64,000 bases of DNA from Thiovibrio sp964588325 (GCA_964588325.1 CAZPOR010000002.1:62001-126000); one strand, 5' to 3'; positions 24,575 to 33,480 are shown, numbered from the stretch's first letter. A program made the numbers and translations. The notes: generated from the sequence alone by a model not told the origin.

Positions 24575-24862
24575 TCAGGGATTTTCGCAGAAAAGCTCCC
24601 GCATGGTTTTGATCAATTCGGTTACCCTTCCTTCCGCGATCCGGTTGTAGATGAAATTCGCATCCTTGCGGTAGGCGATTATTCCTTGGTTGCGGAGAAT
24701 GGAGAGATGCTGGGAAACATTGGCGTTGGTGGTGTGCACCTCTTTGTGGATATCGCCCACGGTTAATTCCCCGGTCTGCAGCAGGCAGAGAATCTTCAGG
24801 CGGATCGGGTGCGACATGGTCTTGAGGAGCTTGGCGATGTCTTCGATGTGCTGGTCATGCAT
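24575..24862 (-). CDS. ArsR-family regulator, possible persulfide sensor
   Basis: Winged-helix repressor of 95 residues: KTMSHPIRLKILCLLQTGEL, then the recognition helix in TTNANVSQHLSILRNQGIIA and the wing IAYRKDANFIYNR. It has no metal-binding CVC motif. Its only two cysteines are Cys26 and Cys92, 66 residues apart, in the same structural places as the cysteine pair of the persulfide sensors BigR and SqrR. Together with the YgaP-like membrane gene downstream this points to control by reactive sulfur. That role is inferred. Likely autoregulated, but no operator was identified upstream. Confidence 0.9.
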   Translation of the reverse strand: MHDQHIEDIAKLLKTMSHPIRLKILCLLQTGELTVGDIHKEVHTTNANVSQHLSILRNQGIIAYRKDANFIYNRIAEGRVTELIKTMRELFCENP

Positions 24863-24884
24863 GGAGCTGTTTCCTTCCCTGAAG

Positions 24885-25697
24885 TTACGCGTCGTTTTTT
24901 CGGGCTACCTGAACGGGATCACCCACTTCCGCCCCCAGAATTTCCGCGGCATTTCCCTTGGCTGCGGCCAATTCAAGATAGCCGCGGCTGCCGATGAGCG
25001 CCAGCACCTGATTGTCCGCTCGGGATGCGTAAGCGCTTGCCAAGCCGGTCACTTGCTGATTTTTATGAAAGATCTGGATGGACGCCGGATCATCGGCCAG
25101 GACGGCAAGATCACGCTGCTGGATATTCGTGGTCAGGTTGCCGAAATGGTCGATGTGGATCACGGACCCCGCCATGTTGCCACGAATCCGGTCAATTTGC
25201 AAGGTGGGGGATACAAGTTTTGTAAGATTTTCCTTAAACGCTGGCACGCCAAGGGCGGAGAGGGTGGCGCCATTTGCCAGGGCCGCCGCGACCGGGGCGA
25301 GGATATCGCGGCCGTGGAAGGTGGCGCTGAGCGGCTGCAGGTACAGGTCGGGGCAGTCAATGAAGACGGCGGATTGAAACCTGGGGCCGGCAAGAAAATA
25401 GGTGAGCAGGCCGTTGTCCGGAGCGACAAAACAATGGCCGGAGGCCTGCACAATCAGGAGCGCGCGCCGGGTTCCCACCCCTGGATCAACCACGGCCAGA
25501 TGGATGGTGCCCGCCGGAAAATACGGGGTTGCCGCCTGGAGAACAAACCCGGCCTGCGCAATGTCGTGGGGGGCGACAGCATGGCAGAGGTCGATGACCT
25601 GCGCCTGCGGAGCCCGTGCGGCAAGGATTCCCCGCACAACCCCTGCATATTCATCCTGCAGTCCGAAATCGGTGGTCAGGGTGATGATGGGCGGCAT
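24885..25697 (-). CDS. SAM hydroxide adenosyltransferase / SAM hydrolase (DUF62 family)
   Basis: DUF62 (SAM_adeno_trans) proteins cleave S-adenosylmethionine to adenosine and methionine using water; relatives are the fluorinases and chlorinases. The 270-residue product has the family motifs ITLTTDFGLQDEYAGVVRG, IDLCHAVAPHDI, VVDPGVGTRR, APDNGLLTYFL and HGRDILAPVAA. The C-terminal domain contains VIHIDHFGNLTTNI. ATG 25697 is chosen because it starts the conserved sequence; the frame is open 69 codons further into the MOSC gene. The physiological purpose of this hydrolase is not known in most hosts. Confidence 0.93.
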   Translation of the reverse strand: MPPIITLTTDFGLQDEYAGVVRGILAARAPQAQVIDLCHAVAPHDIAQAGFVLQAATPYFPAGTIHLAVVDPGVGTRRALLIVQASGHCFVAPDNGLLTYFLAGPRFQSAVFIDCPDLYLQPLSATFHGRDILAPVAAALANGATLSALGVPAFKENLTKLVSPTLQIDRIRGNMAGSVIHIDHFGNLTTNIQQRDLAVLADDPASIQIFHKNQQVTGLASAYASRADNQVLALIGSRGYLELAAAKGNAAEILGAEVGDPVQVARKNDA

Positions 25698-25710
25698 GGT
25701 TTCCACACGT

Positions 25711-26406
25711 TCATTGTGTTTGACAAGGACGCGGCAAAGGGGCGCCGGCCGGGTCCGGCGAGGCAGGGCCGAGCTTTCCAAGCAGTTCCTGAAAAGATTT
25801 TCGCCAGGAAGCGGAAAGGGCAGGCACCGCCAGCACCATAGCGATTCCTTCCCGGTTTTTCCGGTCATGGTGATAGATGCGGTTGGCACAGGCAATGGAA
25901 ACATTTCCTGGATCTTGCGTCACGAGTTCGAGCGTATCGTTCTGCCCGGCCATGCCTTCTGCAATCACCCGGAAATAACAGCCGGTATATCCAGCCTCGA
26001 CAACGAGTTTGACGAAATCATTCCTGCCGTAGCGGGCAGCCAGGGTTTTGCAGGGCTGCCGGGGCTGGCTCACCTGGAGCAGGGCGGTGCCGAGCCGGAA
26101 GCAATCGCCGAGGCGGATCTCTTTTTCGTTCAACCCGGCGACGGTGAGGTTTTCCCCAAAGGCCGCCGGAGGTAATTTTTCCCCCAGTACTGTTTCCCAG
26201 TAGGGATAGTAGTCGGCGCTGTACGCGCAAACCGCCTTGTCTTCGCCGCCATGGTGGTTTGTGTCGTGCACTCCGTCTCCGGCAAAGCCGGTTTTTGTCA
26301 GGAGCAGTTGCCCCTGCACCGGGAGCTTACAGAGGCCGGTGACCACCTCGCTGCCGTGAAAATGCTCTGTCTTGGGCGTGCCGATATTGAGGGAGATGAG
26401 ATGCAT
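25711..26406 (-). CDS. MOSC domain protein (YiiM-like)
   Basis: MOSC-domain protein of 231 residues. MOSC proteins bind sulfur or molybdenum cofactor derivatives; YiiM reduces N-hydroxylated bases in E. coli. The sequence has VQGQLLLTKTGFAGDGVHDT and HHGGEDKAVCAYSADYYPYW, typical of the YiiM group. FGENLTVAGLNEKEIRLGDC and QPRQPCKTLAARYG follow, the latter with the conserved Cys of MOSC proteins. The C-terminal about 40 residues diverge. GGAG precedes the ATG. It sits 13 nt ahead of the SAM hydrolase gene. Substrate unknown here. Confidence 0.9.
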   Translation of the reverse strand: MHLISLNIGTPKTEHFHGSEVVTGLCKLPVQGQLLLTKTGFAGDGVHDTNHHGGEDKAVCAYSADYYPYWETVLGEKLPPAAFGENLTVAGLNEKEIRLGDCFRLGTALLQVSQPRQPCKTLAARYGRNDFVKLVVEAGYTGCYFRVIAEGMAGQNDTLELVTQDPGNVSIACANRIYHHDRKNREGIAMVLAVPALSASWRKSFQELLGKLGPASPDPAGAPLPRPCQTQ

Positions 26407-26519
26407 GGGGGCTCCGGGCGGGCAAGAAGCAAAAAAGATTCAGTTGCGCAAGGACAACAGGTGCCAATGTAATCGAGAATTCGCGACAGGGCGAGCAGGA
26501 AACGAAGAGGCAGCCGCGT

Positions 26520-27488
26520 TCAGTGAACGAGGCGGTGGATGGGGACCATCTCGGCGCGGGTGCGCAGCTCGGTTTGATAGCGGCGCAAGGCTTCCACCGT
26601 GGCCGGATAGGGGTGGCCGATGCCCACGGCCTGGCCGTGCTTCCCGGCGAGCTGAACGAGAAGCTCAAGCTGGGCCTGGATCGCGTCCGGGTTCTGGTCG
26701 TTGTCCAGGAAAACGGTGCGGCGTTCCGCCTGTATCCCCATCTCCCTGGCAAGATCATAGGCAACGCTTTTGGCTCCGGTGATGCTGTCCAGGAAAAAAA
26801 GGTTCCGTTCCCGGATAAGGGGGAGCAGGGTACGCATTGCCTTGGGATCGGCGGTGAAACGGGAACCCATGTGGTTGCTGATTCCTGTGGCTCCGGGGAC
26901 TGCTTGCAGGGCCTCGCGGAAGCGGGCTTGCATGGTTTCCGGGTCCATGGCCGTGGTCAGGGCGCCGGGTCCGGGGTTTGCCTTCGAGTCCACGGGTTCG
27001 AGGGGCAGGTGGAGGAGAATGTCGCGCCCCTTGGCCATGGCCTCTTTTTGCAACGCCTCGGAAAAGGGGGTGAAGGGCAGAAAGGCGAAGGAGAGGGGCA
27101 GGTCAAGGGCGATGAGGGCTTGGCCTGTGTTCTGCCGGTCGCCCATGTCGTCGATGACAATGGCCACAAGCGGTCTGCCCGGAAGGGTTTTTGGGGCCGG
27201 TTTTTCGGCGCTGGCCGCGACCGGTGGCGCTTGGCGGGGCAGGGACGGCTCTTCGTAAAGCGTTTGTGGCAAGGCGGCCGTTTTCCGGTTCAGGGGCTTC
27301 TTTTTTGCTTGTTCGCTCAGGACGGGCGCAGCGGGGTCCGGCGCGGAGCCAGGATAGAGCGCCATGAAATAGAAGCCGGCAACCAGGGTCGCGGCCACAA
27401 AAAGAAAGAGACAGAAGAGGCCAAAACTCCGGCCGCTCTTTTTTTTCGCGCTCCTTCGGGCTGGTTTTTTTGGGGAACCCTTGGCCAT
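26520..27488 (-). CDS. Divergent polysaccharide deacetylase family protein (YibQ-like)
   Basis: The 322-residue product has a basic N-terminus, one membrane anchor (about 22-44), a Pro/Lys-rich linker, and a C-terminal divergent polysaccharide deacetylase domain (DUF610, about 105-320). Domain motifs are VAIVIDDMGDRQNTGQALI, LPLSFAFLPFTP, DILLHLPLEPVD, ATGISNHMGSRFTAD, and VFLDNDQNPDAI. The metal-site His and Asp are largely kept (IDDMGD, NHMGS). Activity has not been shown for most members. It starts 2 nt after the polyprenyl synthase stop, so the two genes are probably cotranslated. Confidence 0.9.
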   Translation of the reverse strand: MAKGSPKKPARRSAKKKSGRSFGLFCLFLFVAATLVAGFYFMALYPGSAPDPAAPVLSEQAKKKPLNRKTAALPQTLYEEPSLPRQAPPVAASAEKPAPKTLPGRPLVAIVIDDMGDRQNTGQALIALDLPLSFAFLPFTPFSEALQKEAMAKGRDILLHLPLEPVDSKANPGPGALTTAMDPETMQARFREALQAVPGATGISNHMGSRFTADPKAMRTLLPLIRERNLFFLDSITGAKSVAYDLAREMGIQAERRTVFLDNDQNPDAIQAQLELLVQLAGKHGQAVGIGHPYPATVEALRRYQTELRTRAEMVPIHRLVH

Positions 27489-27490
27489 GC

Positions 27491-28471
27491 CTACTTGTCC
27501 CGGCTCAAGACATAGCGGGCCAGGCCGGCCAAGGGCGTTTTTGCCGGCGTCTCGCCGAAGATGGCAAGCCCGGCCAGAGCCTCGGACAGCAGCGATTCAG
27601 CCTGCGTTCGCGCCAAGGCAAAGCCGTGATATTTTTCGATGATGGCGTGGGCCACGGCCTGCTGTCCGCTGCGCTCCTGCGGGGTTGCCTTGAGCAGTTT
27701 AACCAGCGCCTCGCGATCCTTGGCGTCGGCCAGCGCCAGGGTCTTGATCAGGGGCAGGGTCATCTTGCCTTCCTGAAAATCGTTGCCCACCGCCTTGCCG
27801 GTTTTGGCCGGGTCGCCGAGATAATCCAGCAGGTCGTCCACGATCTGGAAGGCCAGCCCCAGATTGGTCCCATAGGTGCGCAGGGCGGCCCGTTGCTTGG
27901 CCGTGCCCTGGTTGTGGCCAATGCCTGCCTCGCAGGCCGCGGCAATGAGGGCGGCTGTTTTGCCCATCAAAACCTGAAAGTATTTTTCCTCGGAGATGAT
28001 GCTTTCCTGGGCGTTGTGCATCTGCAAGAATTCCGACTCGACCATGGCCGCGGTGGCGCGGCCGATCAGGGCCATGGCCGCGGGCCCGCCCACCTCGCTG
28101 GCCAGGGCCATGGCATGGGCGTGCAGATAATCCCCGGCCAGGATCACCGGCTCCATGCCCCAGATGGTGTTGGCGGTTTTGGCCCCGCGCCGCAGCTCGG
28201 CATGGTCGATGACATCGTCGTGCAACAGGCTTGCTGCGTGGAGATATTCAAACGAGATGGCCAGCCGTGCCGTATCCACGGGAGGATCGCCGACCAGGCT
28301 TGCCGCCAGCAGGGTGAGCAGGGGGCGGATGCGCTTGCCGCCTTGGAAGATGGCGTGGCGGATGATTTGGGCCAGGAGCGGGCTTTCGACGCGGGCCAGG
28401 TCCGCCTCCATCACCGCATCGATCTGGGCAGCTTGTTCCTTGAAGCTGGCAAGCAGCTCACGGTTGTTCAT
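27491..28471 (-). CDS. Trans-polyprenyl diphosphate synthase (octaprenyl/heptaprenyl type)
   Basis: Polyprenyl synthetase of 326 residues that extends isoprenoid diphosphates, most probably for the side chain of menaquinone. Both aspartate-rich motifs are present: LLHDDVIDHAELRRG (FARM, about residue 84) and FQIVDDLLDYLGD (SARM). GGKRIRPLLTLLAA and GKTAALIAAACEAG are also family features. The small residues ahead of the first motif (HAASLLHDD) indicate a long-chain product, but exact length cannot be read. AGGAGG precedes the ATG, which overlaps the dinG stop. Confidence 0.94.
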   Translation of the reverse strand: MNNRELLASFKEQAAQIDAVMEADLARVESPLLAQIIRHAIFQGGKRIRPLLTLLAASLVGDPPVDTARLAISFEYLHAASLLHDDVIDHAELRRGAKTANTIWGMEPVILAGDYLHAHAMALASEVGGPAAMALIGRATAAMVESEFLQMHNAQESIISEEKYFQVLMGKTAALIAAACEAGIGHNQGTAKQRAALRTYGTNLGLAFQIVDDLLDYLGDPAKTGKAVGNDFQEGKMTLPLIKTLALADAKDREALVKLLKATPQERSGQQAVAHAIIEKYHGFALARTQAESLLSEALAGLAIFGETPAKTPLAGLARYVLSRDK

Positions 28472-30429
28472 GGGGTATCCTCCTGGAAAAACTCCCGCAC
28501 CGCTGTAATCTCGCGGCAGACCGGGCTTGGGGGCAGGCTTTTCAGGAAGAGCTTGCCGTATTGCTTGCTGAAGAGGCGGACATCGCAGATGGCCAGCACC
28601 CCCCGGTCGGTGGCGCTGCGCATCAACCGGCCCACACCCTGGCGCAGGGTCAGGATGGCGCGGGGGATCTGGAAATCGTAGAAGGGGTTGCCGCCCTCGT
28701 TTTTGATCCGTTCCATGCGCGCCATAATAACAGGGTCCGAGGGGACTTCAAACGGAAGTTTGTCGATGATCACGCAACTGAGCGATTCGCCCGCCACATC
28801 CACCCCCTCCCAGAAGCTGGCCACCGCCAGCAATACCGAATGGGTCTGGTCCCGGAACTGCTCAAGCAACCGGGCCTTGGGCGCCTCCCCCTGCACCAGG
28901 ACCGGAAAGGGGAGCTGCCCGAGGAGAACCTCATGGGCGGCGCGCATGGCGCTGAGGCTGGTGAACAGCGCCAGGGTGCGGCCGTTGGCGGCCATGATCA
29001 GCTCCTGTATCATCTGCTGGCTGGCCCGTGGAAACTCCCGGTCCGCGGGCTCGGGAAACCCCTTGCCCGGCACGAACAACAGGGTGCGGTTCGTGTAGTC
29101 AAAGGGAGTGGCCAGGGTCAGGGCCGGGGTGTCGGGCGGCAACCCGAGGCGGCTGAAAAAATAGGCGAAGGTGTTGTCCGTGGTCAGGGTGGCCGAGGTG
29201 AAGATCACGTTTTTGGTCTGCTCGTAGAGGGAATCCTGCAGCTCGTCGGCGATATCGATGGGCGAGGCCGAGAGGGCCACGGTTTTCTCCCGCCGTTCGT
29301 ACCAGTAGACCGAGGAGATATCCTGCGCCTCGGTGATGGCGGTGAAGGCAGCGAGCATCTCCTCCGCCCGCCGCTGCATGCCCAGCCAAGACTCGCCGTT
29401 CATGGCCGCCTTGGTCAATTGGTTGCACAAGCCTTTGATCTGATCGGCCATGCGCTGCCGCTCTTCCTCCCAGTCCGGGAAACGCTCGATGAATTGCAGC
29501 AGGGCAAAGCGGCCCCGCTCCCTTGGGAAAAGCTCGGCAAAGAGATCGGCCTGCTTGGCCAGGGCTCTCGCGGTCTGCACTACCCCTTCCTTGGCGCGAC
29601 CCACCAGATCGGCCTGGGCCGCGGTTTCCACATCCTTGACCAGATCGATCACCTGATACTGGCTGAAGGAGGTGCCGAAGTAGCGGGTGGCCACCCCTTC
29701 CAGATGATGGGCCTCGTCGAAGATCACCGATTCGTAGCGGGGCAGGACCTCGGCATGGCCGAAACGGCGCAGGGCAAGGTCGGAAAAGAAAAGGTGGTGG
29801 TTGACCACCAGCAATTGGGCCTGGCCCGCTTTTTTGCGCAGCCGGGTGATGAAACATTGGGAACCGTCCGGGCAGTTGCCGCCCAGGCATTGGCTGGCCG
29901 AGGCTGTGATCGCCTGCCAGAGGGGGGCGTTGTCCGCCAGCCAGTCCAGTTCGCTGCGGTCGCCGCTCTCGGTTTCCTCCAGCCAGTCGGAGATCCGTTG
30001 GCTGTCGCGGTCGTCGGCCAGGACCGTGCGCTGGGGCGAAGCGAGGAACTGCTGCCAGCGGTAGATGCAGAGGTAGTTCTGTCGTCCCTTGATGCAGAGC
30101 ACGTTCAGCCTCGGGGCCAGGTGTTTTTTGATGAAGGGGATTTCCTTGGTGAGGATCTGGTCCTGCAGGTTCAGGGTGTTGGTGGAAACCACCACCTTCT
30201 GGCCGCTCAGTATGGCCGGAACCAGATAGGCCAGGGTCTTGCCGGTGCCGGTGCCCGCCTCCACCGCCAGCATCCCCGGCCCACCGCCGTGCTCCGCTTC
30301 CAGGGTACCCCCGATGGCCTCGGCCATGCGGAGCTGGCTGGGGCGCGATTCGTAGCCGGGCAGCTTATTGGCCAGGATACCGCCCTGGGCAAAGATGCCG
30401 GTCATGGCCTCGGGCAGGGAGATGGACAT
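28468..30429 (-). CDS. dinG: DinG-family ATP-dependent DNA helicase with Fe-S cluster
   Basis: XPD-like superfamily 2 helicase of about 653 residues, 5'-3' unwinding, linked to DNA repair and R-loop removal. It shows Walker A EAGTGTGKTLAYLVPA and the DEAH box VIFDEAHHLEG. Four cysteines typical of the Fe-S domain occur in CIKGRQNYLC and CLGGNCPDGSQC. Motifs V and VI are LAVASFWEGVDVAGESL and ILTLRQGVGRLMRS. ATG 30429 has GGAG 9 nt upstream; a TTG 9 codons earlier has no ribosome site. First gene of the minus-strand run that ends at the 24.26-kb terminator. DinG versus YoaA was not resolved. Confidence 0.92.
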   Translation of the reverse strand: MSISLPEAMTGIFAQGGILANKLPGYESRPSQLRMAEAIGGTLEAEHGGGPGMLAVEAGTGTGKTLAYLVPAILSGQKVVVSTNTLNLQDQILTKEIPFIKKHLAPRLNVLCIKGRQNYLCIYRWQQFLASPQRTVLADDRDSQRISDWLEETESGDRSELDWLADNAPLWQAITASASQCLGGNCPDGSQCFITRLRKKAGQAQLLVVNHHLFFSDLALRRFGHAEVLPRYESVIFDEAHHLEGVATRYFGTSFSQYQVIDLVKDVETAAQADLVGRAKEGVVQTARALAKQADLFAELFPRERGRFALLQFIERFPDWEEERQRMADQIKGLCNQLTKAAMNGESWLGMQRRAEEMLAAFTAITEAQDISSVYWYERREKTVALSASPIDIADELQDSLYEQTKNVIFTSATLTTDNTFAYFFSRLGLPPDTPALTLATPFDYTNRTLLFVPGKGFPEPADREFPRASQQMIQELIMAANGRTLALFTSLSAMRAAHEVLLGQLPFPVLVQGEAPKARLLEQFRDQTHSVLLAVASFWEGVDVAGESLSCVIIDKLPFEVPSDPVIMARMERIKNEGGNPFYDFQIPRAILTLRQGVGRLMRSATDRGVLAICDVRLFSKQYGKLFLKSLPPSPVCREITAVREFFQEDTP

Positions 30430-30472
30430 CTGGTTCTGCTCCGGATGTGGATTCAAAGGGAGGTCTCTCCAG

Positions 30473-30502
30473 TTGACAAGGGGAAAAGCATTCTGCTAGC
30501 CT
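30473..30502 (+). promoter_or_regulatory. Sigma-70-type promoter before usp
   Basis: TTGACA (30473-30478), an 18-nt spacer and TAGCCT (30497-30502). It points to the universal stress gene 74 nt downstream and lies in the divergent gap from dinG. Confidence 0.5.
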
Positions 30503-30575
30503 GAGAGCAGAGAGAGAATAACGGCCGGGTGGTGGTCGCGGTTAAATTGTGACATCTATACCATAAGGAGGGGAA

Positions 30576-31022
30576 ATGAACGAAATTAAAAAGATTCTGG
30601 TGCCCGTGGATTTTTCGGAGAATTCGCAGAAGATCCTCCGCACGGCCGTGGACTTTGCCGCCAAATTCAAGGCGGAGGTGGTGATTGTTTTCGTGGTGCA
30701 AAACTTTGACGATTATTCCGGCTTTTTCGTGCCCCACATGCCCATTATCCAGCTTGAGGAAGAGATGGTCAAAAGCGCCACGGAAAAAATGAAGAGCTTC
30801 GTGGCGGAAACCCTCAACGGTTCGGTGCCGCATACCACCGCGATCCTGAGCGGCGACGTGGTCGAGGAGGTCAACCGTTTTGCCGGCCAGGAAAAGGCGG
30901 ACCTGATCGTCATGGGCACCCATGGCTACAAGGGGCTGGACAAGATTCTTTTCGGCAGCGTGGCCGAGAAGATCGTCAAGACCGCGCCCTGCCCGGTGCT
31001 GACCATCAACCCGTACAGGTAA
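30576..31022 (+). CDS. Universal stress protein (UspA family)
   Basis: Single-domain Usp of 148 residues. It begins IKKILVPVDFSENSQKILRT and ends with the ATP-binding signature MGTHGYKGLDKILFGSVAEK (G-x2-G-x9-G-S) followed by KTAPCPVLTI. The middle has the usual beta-alpha pattern. Members bind ATP and help survival in stress, but a specific target cannot be read from sequence. An excellent AAGGAGG ribosome site precedes the ATG. It is monocistronic between a divergent helicase gene and a convergent unknown gene whose stop is 7 nt away. Confidence 0.94.
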   Translation: MNEIKKILVPVDFSENSQKILRTAVDFAAKFKAEVVIVFVVQNFDDYSGFFVPHMPIIQLEEEMVKSATEKMKSFVAETLNGSVPHTTAILSGDVVEEVNRFAGQEKADLIVMGTHGYKGLDKILFGSVAEKIVKTAPCPVLTINPYR

Positions 31023-31029
31023 CGGGAAA

Positions 31030-32100
31030 TCAGCTCAAAACCGCGAGCAGCCCGGTGACTTTCGCCGAGGCGGTCCGTGTTTCGCCGCAGAGTTCGGCGA
31101 AAAGTTCGACCAGCGAGGCTCCCTCGTAGGCGTAAAAGCGCATGGTTTTTTCGGCGGGGCAATTTTTCAGAAAAGGAAGGGTTGCCCTGTTCAATTCGTT
31201 CCCTGCCCCTTGCAACTCCTCCAGCCGCTCGGGGGAGAGTGTTCCGCTTGCGGCAATCTCAAGCAGCAGCCGGTTGAAGTGAACCCTGGCCGCCTCGGTG
31301 GCGTTCTTGAATTGCTCCGCCAGGGCGCCATCTTCCGCATTCGCCTTCTGGGCCGGGAGAGTAAGGCTGATCAACTGTATCGGGGGGGTGCCGGTGAGCG
31401 CCTCATAGACTTCCGCCAGCATGCCCTGAAGTTCTGCCTGGGTAGCAACCAGCAGAGGAAATTTCGCCGCCTGTGCATCCCGAAGGTAGAGGCGGCCCCA
31501 GGCCTTGGCCAGACGGGTCAGGTTGATCGCCGGTCCGCCCGGCGTTGTGGCCGCGGCAAGCTCCCGCAGGGCCTGCGCTTCTTCCTCGTCTTCCCCTTCG
31601 TCTTCTGTCTCTTCGCCCCGGATGGCGGCAAATAGTTCGGCCTCTTTTCCCGAGATGGTCAAGAATCCTTGGGCGATCTCCCGCTCCTCTTCCCGGAACA
31701 TCTCGGCCAGCTTCAGGAGGAGCATGGCCTTCCAGAGCGTTTCTTCCGTGGTCTTTGGGGAATCCGCAGTGGTCCGGGAAGAACGCAGGCTGGAAACCAG
31801 CGATCCGACCGAGGCCTCGTCCCGGTCGCCATGCCCGGCGGAAAGAGAGGCCAGGAGCCCGCCGTGGAATTCCGCCTCATGCCCCTTGAGTTCCCGGGCA
31901 AGGGACTGAAAGCGGGTCTGTTCTTCGCAGGAAAGGTGCACCGGCGCGTAGCCCGTCATGAATCCCTGTGCCGCGATTTCATTCGGCTCGCCCGGCAGGG
32001 AATAAAAAAACAGAGCGTCGCAGAGCAGGGAGAAGGGGTGCAACTCAGCGGGATGGGGGGTTGTTTCCGGCGAAAAAAGGGCGTTGAGCGATTGTGTCAT
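31030..32100 (-). CDS. Hypothetical protein, mostly helical, acidic linker
   Basis: Not recognised. The 356-residue product has no signal peptide or membrane segment. It is predicted mainly alpha-helical by eye. A Ser/Thr-rich stretch near residues 100-120 and a very acidic run EETEDEGEDEEEAQ (about 165-180) separate an N-terminal half (LHPFSLLCDALFFYSLPGEP, then EETLWKAMLLLKLAEMF) from a C-terminal half (ARVHFNRLLLEIAASGTLSP). The helical hairpins recall small redox-enzyme chaperone folds, but I see no diagnostic motif and do not assign one. Codon use matches the neighbours, so it looks native. No operon partner. Confidence 0.8.
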   Translation of the reverse strand: MTQSLNALFSPETTPHPAELHPFSLLCDALFFYSLPGEPNEIAAQGFMTGYAPVHLSCEEQTRFQSLARELKGHEAEFHGGLLASLSAGHGDRDEASVGSLVSSLRSSRTTADSPKTTEETLWKAMLLLKLAEMFREEEREIAQGFLTISGKEAELFAAIRGEETEDEGEDEEEAQALRELAAATTPGGPAINLTRLAKAWGRLYLRDAQAAKFPLLVATQAELQGMLAEVYEALTGTPPIQLISLTLPAQKANAEDGALAEQFKNATEAARVHFNRLLLEIAASGTLSPERLEELQGAGNELNRATLPFLKNCPAEKTMRFYAYEGASLVELFAELCGETRTASAKVTGLLAVLS

Positions 32101-32177
32101 TTGTAATTCCTGTTACAATGGGCGGGAATTTTCCCCGGGGTGGGGATATCTGGAAAAATCTTTCAAACAGGGTGCAT

Positions 32178-32474
32178 ATGCAAACAATACGGGAGCACCT
32201 TTCCCTGGCTGTCCTGGTCGTGGTCTATCTGCTGGTCAGTATTCGGTACTTTCCCGGACGGGCCATGCATTCGTTGGTGGAAACCCTTATCCACATGCTG
32301 TCCGTGGCGCCGGTCAATCTGGGAGCCACCCTGGTGATTGTCGCCGTCCTGCAGCGGCTGGTCAAGGAACGGCTGCCGGTCAACAGGACGGTGCGTCTTT
32401 TTCTGGTGACGGCCATTTGCCTGGAGTTCATCCTCGGCCTTGCCCATTATTTCGAGATGGGCGGGACGGTTTAA
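32178..32474 (+). CDS. Small three-helix membrane protein of unknown function
   Basis: The 98-residue product has three hydrophobic helices (about 8-25, 40-62, 73-90) and no charged catalytic motif: LAVLVVVYLLVSIRYF, APVNLGATLVIVAVLQ and RLFLVTAICLEFILGLAHYF. The family is unknown to me. ATG 32178 is preferred over an earlier in-frame ATG (32094), because the upstream part lies over the start of the divergent gene and is not hydrophobic. The ribosome site (AGGGTGC) is modest. It converges on the beta-helix gene 42 nt away. Confidence 0.65.
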   Translation: MQTIREHLSLAVLVVVYLLVSIRYFPGRAMHSLVETLIHMLSVAPVNLGATLVIVAVLQRLVKERLPVNRTVRLFLVTAICLEFILGLAHYFEMGGTV

Positions 32475-32516
32475 CGACCGGTCAATCAGCGCCAAATTAC
32501 CGCAGCCCCTCAACGG

Positions 32517-33314
32517 TTACCGGATCACCGAGTTGCCGAGGTGCCAGCCGGAAGGCGCGGTGGTGTTGGGCAGGACAATGGATTTTTTGCCGAGCACCGT
32601 GCCGGGGTTGGTCACCGCGTTGCAGCCGGTCTGGGCCTTGTCGCCAAAGATTGCCCCGAATTTGCGCAGGCCGGAACTGATGGGGCCGTCCGGGGTTTTC
32701 ACCAGGACATCCCCGCCGGTGAAGCGCAGGTTGGCCAGTTTGGTGCCCGCCCCCAGGTTCACCTCGTTGCCCAGGATGCTGTCGCCCAGATAGGCGAAAT
32801 GTCCGGCCTTGGCATCGTCGAGGAAGATGGCGTGCTTGACCTCGGTGACGTGTCCCACCACGCAGCGCTCACCCACCAGGCAGTGGCCGCGCAGATAGGC
32901 GCCCTGCCGGACCTCGCTCTGGTCGCCGATGATCGCCGGACCCTTGATAAAGGCCCCGGATTCAACCAGCACCCCCTTGCCGATACTGAGCGGCCCGCCG
33001 GCCAGCACCGCCCCGGCCATGAGCACGCTGGCCCCATCGAGCAGCGTGCCTTCGCGAAAAACCTTGAGCGCGCCCTTGGTGGCGTCGCCGAATTCGATGG
33101 CAAGACCGGCGGCCTCCAGCAACATCGCGTCGTGGAGAACCAGGGTGACAGGGAGCGGGCCAGGGGTCGGCGGCCAGGCGATCTGCGGCCAGGGATACTC
33201 CGCCATGTAGCGCTTCAGCCGTCCCAGCGGTTGCCAGGGGTATTCCCCGGCCGCGAAAAGAGAGGCATGGGCATAGCGGCTCAGATCAAAAAAAGAAGCG
33301 TTTGTCAGGTTCAT
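32517..33314 (-). CDS. Left-handed beta-helix nucleotidyltransferase-like protein (GlmU C-terminal type)
   Basis: The 265-residue product is dominated by hexapeptide repeats of the left-handed beta helix (about 75-255): ASVLMAGAVLAGGPLSIGKG, VESGAFIKGPAIIGDQSEVR and GNEVNLGAGTKLANLRFTGG, ending GTVLGKKSIVLPNTTAPSGW. The pattern NLGAGTKLANLRF resembles the C-terminal domain of GlmU and of sugar-1-phosphate nucleotidyltransferases, but the N-terminal Rossmann nucleotidyltransferase domain is absent and replaced by a short unique region. It may be an acyltransferase or a scaffold; activity is unassigned. No clear ribosome site. Confidence 0.85.
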   Translation of the reverse strand: MNLTNASFFDLSRYAHASLFAAGEYPWQPLGRLKRYMAEYPWPQIAWPPTPGPLPVTLVLHDAMLLEAAGLAIEFGDATKGALKVFREGTLLDGASVLMAGAVLAGGPLSIGKGVLVESGAFIKGPAIIGDQSEVRQGAYLRGHCLVGERCVVGHVTEVKHAIFLDDAKAGHFAYLGDSILGNEVNLGAGTKLANLRFTGGDVLVKTPDGPISSGLRKFGAIFGDKAQTGCNAVTNPGTVLGKKSIVLPNTTAPSGWHLGNSVIR

Positions 33315-33480
33315 CGGGGTCGGTTGCCGGTTGTTTTTTGTTGGCCGTCATGGCATGATTGTTGAAAATGCGTCTGTTGCGCAGTATGAAGCATTCTGCC
33401 GGTCGCAGGCGTTACTATGGTGCAAAACAACGATTTCTTCAAGCATATTTCCGGGCTGGCCCAGCCCTGCGGATATCGCC

